Part shown: positions 9,185-18,061 of the stretch, in pieces
Layout of the letters: every line of letters starts with the position of its first letter
How positions within the stretch are numbered: the first letter of the stretch is position 1
Source of the DNA: Phormidium ambiguum IAM M-71
Lineage (GTDB): Bacteria; Cyanobacteriota; Cyanobacteriia; Cyanobacteriales; Aerosakkonemataceae
Reading direction: 5' to 3'
DNA: 64,000 nt
NCBI RefSeq assembly: GCF_001904725.1
Contig: NZ_MRCE01000004.1
Coordinates: 180,406 to 244,405, forward strand
Made by a program: the position numbers and the translations under genes
The notes under the pieces: generated by a model
What the model saw: only the letters and a program-made list of their open reading frames with translations
Told to the model about the DNA's origin: nothing
Databases searched by the model: none

Positions 9185-10228
9185 CTAAGAATCGAGATAG
9201 TCTCGAAACTTCATCAGATTCTCAGGTCGATAATTGCATTTAGGATCTTGCCAACGCTGCTTAACACTTTCATGCAAATCACCACATGAACCAATTACTT
9301 CACGTAGTATTGTTCCCGCGATATTAAATGGAAATTCTGCCTTATTATCAAAAGGTGCAGCATAATTTTGATTGATGCCACCTTCAACACAACTTTTATC
9401 TAGGGATAATCCTAGTTTCTCTACTTGTTCCATCATCCAAAGTAAAGCAATATCAGATAACCCACACTCTTCTTTAGAACCACCGCCAACACATCCATGA
9501 CCACCAGGAAACCATAGCTGCGTTACCTGATTTTCCTTGCTAGGTTTCATCAGGGTGACATCAAAAACTTTGCGGATTTCATCAATAGCAACTGCATGAA
9601 GAGCTTTCTCGATATCGGGATTAACTTTGGTGTCATAAAACTGATATCTTTGATTTAATATTTCATCCAATGAACCAGGAATAAGGTCGGGAACTCCAAG
9701 AGATCCGACTGTATCCCAACAACATAAGGCTTTAATCGGAACTCGCTCCCCGTATTTGATACGGAAATCAACAGCATTTATTCCGTTTGGTGCATTATCT
9801 GGGTTTTGTTTTTCACGATAAAGTTCATAAGCTTCTGATATATGGCGGATAAATTTTCGCTGTAATAAACCAGAGTTATAAATCAATCCGGCCACGCATC
9901 GAACTGTGTAAGCACCGCGACTGAACCCAAATAAATAAATTTCGTCATCTGGTTCATAATTCAGGCAAAGAAAACGATAGGCATCCTGAATTCTGCGATC
10001 GATTCCTAGTCCTAAAGCCCCACCAGCAAATTTTGTCAAAACATCAATAACAGAACGTTTACTATTGATCTGTTTGCTGCCAATTCCCTCATCGTAATAA
10101 ACTATCTGGGATATATGTTTATCACCAAAATTATTAATGGCTTGTGCCATTTTGATAACATTAGTAGGATAACTTTCTCCCACGTCTTGCCAAGTTCCAT
10201 CACAACAAACTATAAGACGACGTTTCAT
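9185..10228 (-). CDS. DUF2235 alpha/beta hydrolase (Tle1-like phospholipase family)
   Basis: The 347 residues cover the DUF2235 domain. The N-terminal strand reads LIVCCDGTWQD. The nucleophile elbow GFSRGAYTVR carries S103, WDTVGSLGVP gives the candidate acid D172, and GGHGCVGGG gives H244. In proteobacteria this domain is the catalytic part of type VI lipase effectors of the Tle1 group; in cyanobacteria the role is unknown. There is no signal peptide, membrane segment or DUF4157 region. It lies upstream of the putative peptidoglycan hydrolase on the same strand, so the two may be co-expressed. Phospholipase activity is inference from the family. Confidence 0.82.
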   Translation of the reverse strand: MKRRLIVCCDGTWQDVGESYPTNVIKMAQAINNFGDKHISQIVYYDEGIGSKQINSKRSVIDVLTKFAGGALGLGIDRRIQDAYRFLCLNYEPDDEIYLFGFSRGAYTVRCVAGLIYNSGLLQRKFIRHISEAYELYREKQNPDNAPNGINAVDFRIKYGERVPIKALCCWDTVGSLGVPDLIPGSLDEILNQRYQFYDTKVNPDIEKALHAVAIDEIRKVFDVTLMKPSKENQVTQLWFPGGHGCVGGGSKEECGLSDIALLWMMEQVEKLGLSLDKSCVEGGINQNYAAPFDNKAEFPFNIAGTILREVIGSCGDLHESVKQRWQDPKCNYRPENLMKFRDYLDS

Positions 10229-10620
10229 ATTTAATTAATCCTCTAAAATCTGATTTCAATTAATATGAGGCGTGTTGTATTTGAAAAATCACAACATCGG
10301 TTTCGCTCTTGGGAAAAGTTTGATTTTTCAATTAAAAATAGACTTTTCTATCAAGAACTAATGTAAGATTAACTTAAATATGCTTACCAATAAAATATGA
10401 ATCCAAGTAAATAAAATTGCGGTTTACCGCAAAGAAAATAGCAGGCATTCGCATTGAAATTACACATGGATTTGGATAATATTGGCTTACTATGTAAAAA
10501 GTTCAAATGTTAAAAAAATATAAATTTTTGGAACTACTGAAATAGTAAATTTTTAGGTTTATCACAATTTCATTAACATTATTTTCGCACCCCTTTCTAC
10601 TTCATTTTGATGTAAACACA
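10229..10620. other. 392-bp AT-rich intergenic region
   Basis: This lies between two divergent transcription units (the DUF2235 gene and the CHASE2 kinase). It holds no credible reading frame. The one clear structure is a 7-bp dyad TTGCGGT-TT-ACCGCAA at 10417-10432. Promoters for both neighbours presumably lie here, but I cannot place -10/-35 boxes with confidence. Confidence 0.5.
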
Positions 10621-12543
10621 ATGGCACTCCGCAAAACATGGCAAATAACTGCTCTCTGGCTGGGAATCGGCTGGAGCTTTTTGTGGAGCGTGCTTTTGTC
10701 GGAACTTCCCCTGATTCAACAACTCGACCTTTGGCAATACGATCGCCTAATCCCCTACGCCCACTCCCGAACTCCACCCCCAGAAATCGTCCTAGTTACT
10801 ATTTCCCAAACTGACTTAAAAACCTGGGGATTAACCAACCAACCCACTATTTATAGCAACCTCGTTAACCGTCTCCTCGATTCAGGTGCAGCGGTGGTAG
10901 TTATGAACTTACAACCTAATTGGCTACAAACTTCAGATCATACAGATAACCCGATCGCAACTCTTATTCAACGCCATAGCGATCGCATAGTCCTTGTCCT
11001 CCCCACCACCAGCGCCACTCAACCCAACCCTAACGAATGGCGCAGTTACGAGTATTTCCTACCAGCAACCGACAAAGGTAAACCCCTATTTCCGCCCCAG
11101 TCGATTCTCGGTTTTGCTGAATACGAGCCAGAAGCCAAAAATCCTCAGAGTATTCGCAGTACCGCTCGTCAAGCTAGTTTATCTGGGCACTTTACCCTTA
11201 GCCAGAATTTCGATCGCATTCAAACGCTTGATTCAGCAGCTTTACTCGCCCTCAAGAAATTTCAACTCCAGAAGCAACCTCTTCGCACTCCGCAAACTCC
11301 GATTCAAATACATTTTTGGGGAGCAACCGGAACTTTTTCCACCCTGGAAGCTCAATCAGTTTTGAGCAACGGCGCATCTATCGCCAAAGTCCGCAACAAA
11401 ATCATTCTGGTAGGTTTTTCCGATATGAATAACCCTGATACTTTTGCTATTCGTTCTCCCTTTGGCAAACTTATACCCGCTGTAGAATTACAAGCCAATT
11501 TACTGGCAAGTTTGCTAACCGGATCTTTTTATCAAACAGTTCCCAATTGGCTGCAAAAAGTCCTGGTTTTATTGAGCGGTGTCTTGATTAGTCAATGGGT
11601 TTTCTTTGGCAAACTAAACAACCGTGCAAGAAAAGAATACTGGTATTGGCTTTATCCCACTTTGGGATTGAGTGGGTTTATTTTTATCAGTTTGGTGCTG
11701 TTTGGACAGGGTTGGTTTTTACCTGTTACCCTACCTTTATTGACTTGCATGGCAACGATCGCATCTGTATTTATTTGTTTACTGTTGGGTGTGCAAAAAG
11801 ACTTGATCGAGCAGCAACAGTGTGAGATCGATCGTCTGCGATCGATCGAACAAACCGCAGCCATTTCTCAAGCCAGAAAAATGCTACATCGGATTGCAGC
11901 TAATATTCACGAAGGTCCACTCCAAGAATTGAAGCTAATCATGGATCGATTGGAAATGCTTCAATTTAATAAAGAAGAAGAAGCATCAAATCTTGACCCC
12001 GTTTTAGATCAACTCGAAGACTTAGGATATCACCTGCGCGAACAGCTAGAAGTAGCCCGTACCATCACCCTAGAAATTACACCGGAATTAAAAGCAGGAT
12101 TAGACATTGGTATTAAAGCAAAATTGCAACGACTAATCAATTCTAGAGAACTCACTCTCAAGGTTATTCCACAGTTGCAACCCATAGAAGAACCCGAATC
12201 TAACAGTCTTTGGCTCGAAGCCCGTGAGGATATTTATCATTTCTTTTATGAAGCCATTTGTAATGTAATTCGCCACGCTCAACCCCCTTACGGAACTGCT
12301 ACCCAAGTGCAGGTGAGTTTGTCCCAGCAAAATCAACATTGTACCCTAATTATTGAGAATGATGGTGCAAAATTAGAACCTTCAAATTTTGAGCTTTCAA
12401 CTATGTCTAGAACGCGGGGTGGCTACGGAATGAAATTGATGAAAGTTATTGCCTCAGAACTTCCTCAAGGAAACTTTGAGTATGTTACTTTACCAAAGGG
12501 AGGTATGCGAGTAAAACTTTCTTGGCATCAAATTTTTAATTAA
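10621..12543 (+). CDS. CHASE2-domain histidine kinase of the NarL/HisKA_3 class
   Basis: Membrane sensor kinase of 640 residues. One N-terminal membrane segment (~10-28) is followed by an extracytoplasmic CHASE2 domain (~30-300; LWQYDRLIPYAHSR, PEIVLVTISQTDL, VRNKIILVGFSD). Three further membrane segments lie at ~311-392. The dimerisation region reads RIAANIHEGPLQELK, so H430 is the likely phospho-acceptor. The ATPase domain follows (EAICNVIRHA as N box, ENDG, GGYGM). CHASE2 sensors bind unknown ligands. A NarL-type regulator begins 128 nt downstream on the same strand and is the likely partner. Confidence 0.88.
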   Translation: MALRKTWQITALWLGIGWSFLWSVLLSELPLIQQLDLWQYDRLIPYAHSRTPPPEIVLVTISQTDLKTWGLTNQPTIYSNLVNRLLDSGAAVVVMNLQPNWLQTSDHTDNPIATLIQRHSDRIVLVLPTTSATQPNPNEWRSYEYFLPATDKGKPLFPPQSILGFAEYEPEAKNPQSIRSTARQASLSGHFTLSQNFDRIQTLDSAALLALKKFQLQKQPLRTPQTPIQIHFWGATGTFSTLEAQSVLSNGASIAKVRNKIILVGFSDMNNPDTFAIRSPFGKLIPAVELQANLLASLLTGSFYQTVPNWLQKVLVLLSGVLISQWVFFGKLNNRARKEYWYWLYPTLGLSGFIFISLVLFGQGWFLPVTLPLLTCMATIASVFICLLLGVQKDLIEQQQCEIDRLRSIEQTAAISQARKMLHRIAANIHEGPLQELKLIMDRLEMLQFNKEEEASNLDPVLDQLEDLGYHLREQLEVARTITLEITPELKAGLDIGIKAKLQRLINSRELTLKVIPQLQPIEEPESNSLWLEAREDIYHFFYEAICNVIRHAQPPYGTATQVQVSLSQQNQHCTLIIENDGAKLEPSNFELSTMSRTRGGYGMKLMKVIASELPQGNFEYVTLPKGGMRVKLSWHQIFN

Positions 12544-12671
12544 TTGAAATATAAGCATTTTTAACATTAATTTGTGAACAGAGACAATAAAACTTATGTT
12601 CTCCTGATTCTGGATAGCTGGATAGGAATAAAGTTTATAAAACTAGTCTTATCTTTATTTGGTTGGAGGCT

Positions 12672-13334
12672 ATGGAATTTAAACCTCCGTTATTTGTGAT
12701 CCTCGAAGATCACCCAGAAGTCGCCCAGAACAACTGTCTATTTCTGCAAAAGTTAGAGCCGGAAGCAATTTTTGAAATTACTCAAACTCATGCGGAAGTA
12801 TTGGCACGTCTCCAGTTAGAAACCCCCAATCTCGTGATTATTGATTTACTATTTGGAACTTCTACTGGTGAACAGTCGGCGCAAGCCAGCCTAGATTTGT
12901 TGCAACGGATTTTTCAGGATTATCCCATGCTGAATATCCTGATTTATACGAGCGAATATGGATATTTAAAACCACTAACAAAATCTATCAGTCGTCACCA
13001 AGGAGGGTTTGTTGTTGTCAGTAAATTGGAACGACGGAAGGCGTTTTTAGAAGGAGTTAGACACGCCTTGGATGGCAAATTAGAAGTTCCCAGAGAACTG
13101 CGTTATGAGATTGATTTAGACGATCGAGAGATCCAAGTCCTAATTTTGCTGAGTCGGGAGTCTTTGACTGATAAAGCGATCGCTAACCGTCTAAATCTAT
13201 CCTTAAAAACCATTCAAAATTGCGTACAACGTCTTAAGGCAAAACTGAGCATCGATTATCTTGATGAAAATAATACCAGTACCCGCGTTGCCCTCTGCAT
13301 GGAAGCCGTTCGGCGCAAACTTATCGTGTTATAA
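12672..13334 (+). CDS. Response regulator, receiver plus LuxR/NarL HTH
   Basis: The receiver domain (about residues 5-125) has the acidic pair in ILEDHPE, the phospho-acceptor Asp at ~58 in LVIIDLLFG and the conserved Lys in VVVSKLERR. The C-terminal HTH reads LDDREIQVLILLSRE...KAIANRLNLSLKTIQNCVQRLKAKL. I preferred the ATG at 12672 to an in-frame TTG at 12663, although GGAGG lies only 2 nt before the ATG. The position right behind a HisKA_3 kinase, the class that usually pairs with NarL regulators, supports a two-component system. Targets are unknown. Confidence 0.88.
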   Translation: MEFKPPLFVILEDHPEVAQNNCLFLQKLEPEAIFEITQTHAEVLARLQLETPNLVIIDLLFGTSTGEQSAQASLDLLQRIFQDYPMLNILIYTSEYGYLKPLTKSISRHQGGFVVVSKLERRKAFLEGVRHALDGKLEVPRELRYEIDLDDREIQVLILLSRESLTDKAIANRLNLSLKTIQNCVQRLKAKLSIDYLDENNTSTRVALCMEAVRRKLIVL

Positions 13335-13470
13335 TCTGTGTTCATCTGCGTTTTTTAGAGATTTGGGATTTGCCAAAAGTTTAGGATTTTTACCACAGAT
13401 ATCCACAGATAAACACAGATAAACACAGATATTAATTTAACCGCAGATGCACGCAGATGCACGCAGATGT
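13333..13470. repeat. CACAGATAAA and GCAGATGCAC tandem 10-mers with an inverted partner
   Basis: Three to four CACAGATAAA-type units (13392-13430) and three GCAGATGCAC units (13441-13470) follow the response regulator. A TCTGTGTTCATCTGCG segment at 13336-13351 is their inverse, so the region can fold into a long hairpin. It may act as a 3' terminator structure. Confidence 0.55.
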
Positions 13471-13509
13471 AAGCTAACTCTTAAGGCTATTAGCAAAGTT
13501 TTTTATCTA

Positions 13510-14397
13510 CTAAGTTGTTGCTTTTTCAATCAAATGTCTTGCTACACTTTGCGTTCCTGTATGCTGATAATAATTGGTGGATACATCTAAAAATGCGGCG
13601 ACATAATCTAATTTATCATCAGCAAAATCAATGTACTGTTTTAAGTGACTAACTACGTTTTGTTGGGTTAATTGATGGGATTGCACAAAGTTATTCATCC
13701 ATCCTTGCACGGCGGCAAAATTTTGACCCATGAATCCTAACTTTTCGGTTGTACTATTTCCGGGAATCATCCCGCTAATATTTTGGAAAGTTGGGTTTTG
13801 TTGTAAAGTAGCTGAATTAATACTAGTCAAGTTTGTCTGCACTTTTCTGACAAAATCAGGCCCCAAGGGAACTAAAGCATCAACACAAACTAATGCCGCT
13901 ATTCGCATTAATGATTGACTACTATACTTATTTAAAGCATTGGCAAAAGCTCCAAAGTTAGTAACGGGGATTTGATGAATGGCAGAGAAAGCTAATAACT
14001 CGATTACTAATTTTAAACCGAGATCGACGCTTTGAATTACGTCAGATTTGGGTGTTAGTTTATTTAAAAATGAAAGGAAGCTAACTTTTTCACTTAGTTT
14101 ATTTGCGATCGCCATTGCACCCATCGCACTATCCGCTGTATCCGCAATTTGATACAACCAAATCGCCCGCTGATAACCTTGAGATTCATCATTATATAAT
14201 TTTAAGGCCCGATCGCGTATTTTCTTAATCTTATCTTGGTCTTTTTTGCCTGTTACCGATCGAATCATATTATCAAAGCCGACAATATTTTCCCACTCCC
14301 CAGGCACTACAAAATCTAAACCCTGTAACAAATAAACAGTTGTATTTTTCGTCGGCAAATTATCTACTAATTCATCAATTGCTTTAGTTTGCGGCAT
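13510..14397 (-). CDS. Conserved hypothetical protein, paralogue of the next gene
   Basis: The 295 residues show no signal peptide or clear membrane segment and are mostly alpha-helical in character. It is clearly homologous along its full length to the neighbour at 14553-15440. Shared landmarks: ELVD(N/Q)LPT near the start, LDFV(V/I)PGEWxN(I/L)VGFDN, YNDxSQGYQ, ALWLYQ-like WLYQ, LGPDF(V/I)(R/Q)KV, and ADDKLDY(V/L)AAFLDVSTNYY. I do not recognise the family and cannot name a function. The two genes point the same way with a 155-nt spacer. Tandem duplication followed by divergence is the simplest reading. Confidence 0.8.
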   Translation of the reverse strand: MPQTKAIDELVDNLPTKNTTVYLLQGLDFVVPGEWENIVGFDNMIRSVTGKKDQDKIKKIRDRALKLYNDESQGYQRAIWLYQIADTADSAMGAMAIANKLSEKVSFLSFLNKLTPKSDVIQSVDLGLKLVIELLAFSAIHQIPVTNFGAFANALNKYSSQSLMRIAALVCVDALVPLGPDFVRKVQTNLTSINSATLQQNPTFQNISGMIPGNSTTEKLGFMGQNFAAVQGWMNNFVQSHQLTQQNVVSHLKQYIDFADDKLDYVAAFLDVSTNYYQHTGTQSVARHLIEKATT

Positions 14398-14552
14398 ACT
14401 TTATAACTCATTCAGTTCTCTATATTAGACAGCATAGCAACAGAAAAGGTTTAAATTTCGCAGAGGTAGAGTAGAGATGGAAATTGAGGATAAATAATTA
14501 AATTATCTTCTTTTCTACTCTCCCCACCTCTTCTTTCATTCTGCCTTTCTTC

Positions 14553-15440
14553 CTAAATTTCCGCTGATGCTCTTTCAATCAACCGACGGGCTAAAGTCTG
14601 AATTCCTGTATGCTCGTAATAGTTAGTCGAAACATCCAGAAAAGCAGCCAGATAATCTAATTTATCATCCGCAACGTCAATGAAGCTTGATAAATGTTGA
14701 GCAACATTTTGCGGTGTTAAACCGCGAGAATTGACAAACCCACTCATCCAACCGGAAACGGAATCGAAGCTTTGCAAAATGAAATTCTTTTGCCCTTCAG
14801 TATTACCTCCGGGAATTAAATCTTTAACACTATTAAAGCTTTGGTTTTGTTGTAAATCTTGGGGAGTCATAGTATTAAAACCAGACAGTACTTTTTGGAT
14901 AAAATCTGGCCCCAAAGGAATTAAACCATCAAAGCAAACTAATGCTGACATTCGCATTAAAGACTCGCCGCTATAGTCTCCTAAAGCTGCTAAAAAGTCA
15001 CCGATGCTATCACCAGGAATCCCATTTATTTGGCAAAAAGCAACTAATTCCACGACTAATTTTACTCCTAAGTCAATGGTTTGTGCTTTTTCGGCTTTTG
15101 GGGTGATTTTGTCTAAAAAACCCAATAAAGCAATCTTTTCCCCAACTTTATTTGCTAATGCAGCCGTACCCAATAATTTTGAGCCACTGGTAACAGTTTG
15201 GTACAGCCACAATGCGGTTTGATATCCTTGGGATTTGTCGTTATATAAAGTAACGGCCCGATCGCCAATTTGTTGAATTATACTTTCGTCTGTTTCCCCA
15301 GTCACAGTGCGAATTGTATTATCAAAACCAACTAAATTTTGCCACTCTCCGGGAATGACAAAATCTAGTGATTTTAAAGACATTACTGTTAATCCGCCAG
15401 TGGGGAGTTGATCGACTAACTCGTAAATAGGTTTACTCAC
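14553..15440 (-). CDS. Conserved hypothetical protein, tandem paralogue
   Basis: The 295 residues have the same length and motif order as the gene at 13510-14397 (VIPGEWQNLVGFDN, YNDKSQGYQ, LGPDFIQKV, DDKLDYLAAFLDVSTNYYEH). No known catalytic motif is visible. A short TTCTGCC-type repeat lies just behind the stop, near 14540. It is transcribed in the same direction as the lipoprotein gene upstream (46-nt gap to 15487), so the three minus-strand genes could form one unit. Function unknown. Confidence 0.8.
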   Translation of the reverse strand: MSKPIYELVDQLPTGGLTVMSLKSLDFVIPGEWQNLVGFDNTIRTVTGETDESIIQQIGDRAVTLYNDKSQGYQTALWLYQTVTSGSKLLGTAALANKVGEKIALLGFLDKITPKAEKAQTIDLGVKLVVELVAFCQINGIPGDSIGDFLAALGDYSGESLMRMSALVCFDGLIPLGPDFIQKVLSGFNTMTPQDLQQNQSFNSVKDLIPGGNTEGQKNFILQSFDSVSGWMSGFVNSRGLTPQNVAQHLSSFIDVADDKLDYLAAFLDVSTNYYEHTGIQTLARRLIERASAEI

Positions 15441-15486
15441 AACTATTTCCTTGTTTTAGTAGTGTTCAATCAGATTTATCAAAAGT

Positions 15487-15999
15487 TTATTTCAATGCGG
15501 CAATTCCTCGCAAATTGAATTTTTGCAACCAAGCTTCTCGATCGCTTTGACTAAAAGAAGCATCGCGGGATTGGACTTTTACTTGATAGCGATCGCCTAC
15601 TAACACAGCTGTTCCATTCGCCCCAATATTAGCCGCTGGAAAACCAGAAATTGTTTTCCCACTATTTTGAAATTTCTGTTTTGCTGTTGGTGTATTTACT
15701 GTATCAGAAACAGAAAGTACGGCTACATCTTTACCATCTTGTTTCAATTTGTATTCAGCAAAACCTTTTTTCTCTTGGGATGGAATTACCTGATAACCAC
15801 CACCAGATTTAGGAAAATATTTATTAAACTGTGCACCTTGGGTAGATACTTTCACTACTGCTGGGGTCGCATTTCTACCTGTACTCGCATTTTGAGCTTG
15901 TTCATAACGAGAGGGCGCTTGTGTTGCACAAGAAGATACCAACAACAACAAGCCAAGTAAAAATGGAGCTAAAATTCTCTGGATTTTTCCGAAACTCAT
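15487..15999 (-). CDS. Predicted lipoprotein
   Basis: The 170 residues begin with a lipoprotein signal: positive start MSFGKIQR, a hydrophobic core (APFLLGLLLL) and the lipobox LLVSSC with C24 as the lipidated residue. The mature part (~145 residues) is a small soluble domain with GGYQVIPSQEKKGFAEYKL and SGFPAANIGANGTAVLVGDRYQVKVQS, which resembles conserved cyanobacterial lipoproteins of unknown role. It is the first gene of a possible minus-strand unit with the two 295-residue paralogues. Confidence 0.85.
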   Translation of the reverse strand: MSFGKIQRILAPFLLGLLLLVSSCATQAPSRYEQAQNASTGRNATPAVVKVSTQGAQFNKYFPKSGGGYQVIPSQEKKGFAEYKLKQDGKDVAVLSVSDTVNTPTAKQKFQNSGKTISGFPAANIGANGTAVLVGDRYQVKVQSRDASFSQSDREAWLQKFNLRGIAALK

Positions 16000-16266
16000 A
16001 TCTTTTTACCTAACTATAGGTAGCACGTTCCATATTGTCGCCTAATTTTGGCAAATTGTCATAACTTTTAGTAGAATCAGTTAGCCCCCTCCGATAAATA
16101 CCTATGTAATACTTATACAACGTTCAATTGTTAAGAAATTTGCCGAAAAAATAAAAATTTTTGATAAAGCTTAACGATCGATCTGGAAAATTTGCCAAAT
16201 TTTAGGCACACTAACATAAAGTCTGCATTTTGCTTTTAGTTAACCAAGTTACTTACCATTGAAATT

Positions 16267-17241
16267 ATGTATTGTGAGGTAATTGTATTGAAAGAAACCA
16301 CCTTGATTCAAGTACCCCCACGCTTAACAGTGCTAGAAGCTGTGGAATTTAGAAAAACTTGTCATGAGCTTTGTCAATCAGATAATCCACCGAGTAAGAT
16401 CGTTTTCGATTTTAGCAATACTACCTTTATGGATAGTAGCGGTTTAGGTGCTTTAGTCAGCAATTTTAAACTGACAAAAGACCGAGGAATTGAAATAGTA
16501 TTGCGAGATGTACGTCCACAAGTAATGGCAGTTTTATCGCTGACAGGATTGAATGCAGTTTTACCGATCGAGCAAACTAAGGTAGAAACAGAAAAAGTTA
16601 CAAATAAAAACGAAATTGTTCCCCCTCCCACTCATCCTTCGATTTACTCTTGGATTAAGCGATCGCTTGATATTGTCGGAGCAATAGTTGGGTTAGGAAT
16701 TACAGTAATTTTATTTCTTCCCATTGCCATTGCCATTAAATTAGACAGTCCGGGACCGATTTTATTTGGTCAAATTCGTTGTGGTTGGATGGGCAAAAAA
16801 TTTCGGATGTGGAAATTCCGATCGATGTGCGCCAATGCTGAACAAATGAAATCACAAGTAGAAAACCAACTGGCTGGGCCATTATTCAAAAATGATAACG
16901 ACCCAAGAATCACTAAAGTAGGTCGATTTTTACGAAAAACTAGCTTAGATGAAATACCCCAGTTTTGGAATGTTTTAATTGGTGAAATGAGTTTAGTTGG
17001 CACTAGACCACCGACACCCGATGAAGTAGAAAAGTATGATGTCCCTGAATGGCAGCGTTTGGATGTTAAACCCGGTATGACTGGCGAATGGCAAGTAAAC
17101 GGCAGGTCACAAATTAAAAATTTTGAAGATGTCATTCGCTTAGACTTGAAATATCAACAGAATTGGAGTCTCATGTATGACTTGAAGTTGATTTTCAAAA
17201 CTATCTTCATTGTATTTAACAGAAATAGCGGTGCTTATTAG
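16267..17241 (+). CDS. STAS domain fused to a bacterial sugar transferase (polyprenyl-phosphate phosphoglycosyltransferase)
   Basis: The 324 residues hold two domains. Residues ~5-105 are an anti-sigma-factor-antagonist STAS domain with the phosphorylatable serine in FMDSSGLGALV. After a Pro-rich linker, residues ~127-324 are a WcaJ/PglC-type transferase: one hydrophobic segment (~133-155), KFRSMCANAE, KTSLDEIPQFWNVL, MSLVGTRPPTP and PGMTGEWQVNGRS. Such enzymes move a hexose-1-phosphate to undecaprenyl phosphate to start exopolysaccharide synthesis. The fusion suggests that partner switching through the STAS serine controls polysaccharide initiation. That control is inference; no kinase or phosphatase partner is adjacent. 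Confidence 0.9.
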   Translation: MYCEVIVLKETTLIQVPPRLTVLEAVEFRKTCHELCQSDNPPSKIVFDFSNTTFMDSSGLGALVSNFKLTKDRGIEIVLRDVRPQVMAVLSLTGLNAVLPIEQTKVETEKVTNKNEIVPPPTHPSIYSWIKRSLDIVGAIVGLGITVILFLPIAIAIKLDSPGPILFGQIRCGWMGKKFRMWKFRSMCANAEQMKSQVENQLAGPLFKNDNDPRITKVGRFLRKTSLDEIPQFWNVLIGEMSLVGTRPPTPDEVEKYDVPEWQRLDVKPGMTGEWQVNGRSQIKNFEDVIRLDLKYQQNWSLMYDLKLIFKTIFIVFNRNSGAY

Positions 17242-17270
17242 GTAATTAATTACCTGGGATTTCTTTATTG

Positions 17271-17753
17271 TTAGTCTGGTCGTTGCAGGGTAAGTACAGC
17301 ACAGTGGGAATTATGCAACACATAGTTACTCACGCTGCCATGAAGAGCATCTTTAATATCATAGTTAGCCCGTCGGCCCATTATGATTAAATCAGCACCC
17401 CAAGTTCGAGCTAAATCGCAAATGTTCCACTTGGGGTCGCCAAAATTTTGGGTCATCTCGGCTTTAATGCCTGTATCGCTCACTTGCACTAAAAGCGATC
17501 GCAATGACTCCAAACTATTACTTTCAAAACTCTCTCGCTGTCTTAAATAATTACTAATACTATCCTGATGAGTAACAACTGGATAATTGTTACTCAATTG
17601 CAAAGTCATATTCGGATAACCTTCCTCATAAGGACTAAGGACGTGCAACAACATTAATTCCGCATTACTCGCTTTAGCCATAAACAAAGCTGTATCCAGA
17701 ATATGATTACTCTTTTCCAAAGAATCTATTGCTACGAGAATTTTTTTAAACAT
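17271..17753 (-). CDS. Universal stress protein (UspA family)
   Basis: The ~160 residues carry the Usp fold. The N-terminal strand reads KKILVAIDSLEKS. The nucleotide-binding end has LARTWGADLIIMGRRA and GSVSNYVLHNSHCAVLTL. The typical G-2x-G-9x-G(S/T) ATP motif is only partly kept (MGRRANYDIKDALHGSVSNYV), so ATP binding is likely but not certain. I chose the ATG at 17753, which has GGAG just upstream; an in-frame TTG at 17771 is less likely. It is convergent with the STAS-transferase gene (29-nt spacer). Confidence 0.88.
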   Translation of the reverse strand: MFKKILVAIDSLEKSNHILDTALFMAKASNAELMLLHVLSPYEEGYPNMTLQLSNNYPVVTHQDSISNYLRQRESFESNSLESLRSLLVQVSDTGIKAEMTQNFGDPKWNICDLARTWGADLIIMGRRANYDIKDALHGSVSNYVLHNSHCAVLTLQRPD

Positions 17754-17873
17754 AACTCCAAGTTTTGACAAGTTTTACAGGGAGAAGATTTTTACCGATT
17801 CAAGCATAAAGCAAAAATTCAATCCTTAAGGATAAACGAAAAGATTATTGACTTTTCTAGAACTAAGGGGTAA

Positions 17874-17907
17874 TAAAAAAAGCTCTAGCAGAAATACCTG
17901 CTAGAGC
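17874..17907 (-). terminator. Rho-independent terminator downstream of ppsA
   Basis: A perfect 10-bp stem (GCTCTAGCAG / CTGCTAGAGC) at 17882-17907 has a 6-nt loop and, read on the minus strand, is followed by a run of seven T residues. It lies ~155 nt beyond the ppsA stop codon in the direction of ppsA transcription. Confidence 0.8.
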
Positions 17908-17959
17908 AATGTCTTTGTAGAGACTGTAGAGACGCAAACCTCTAAGATCAAACTTTAGT

Positions 17960-18061
17960 TATAGCAACCACCAAGGCAGTTAAGGCGAGATCAAAAGCCA
18001 GAAGCCTTGTTTTATATATAAGGTTTTTCCTTCTGCCTTCTGCCTTCTGCCTTTTGCTATA
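17960..18061. repeat. Dispersed repeat, copy A (ends at the ppsA stop codon)
   Basis: A ~100-bp element runs from ATAGCAACCACCAAGGC through GTTTTATATATAAGG to three TTCTGCC heptamers and TTGCTATAT. A second copy lies at 38371-38462. Both abut the 3' end of a minus-strand gene, so both would be transcribed as 3' untranslated sequence. Confidence 0.8.

Noticed and set aside
13392-13470. Short direct repeats resembling a small CRISPR
   Set aside because: Units of 10 bp without spacers; typical simple tandem repeat.
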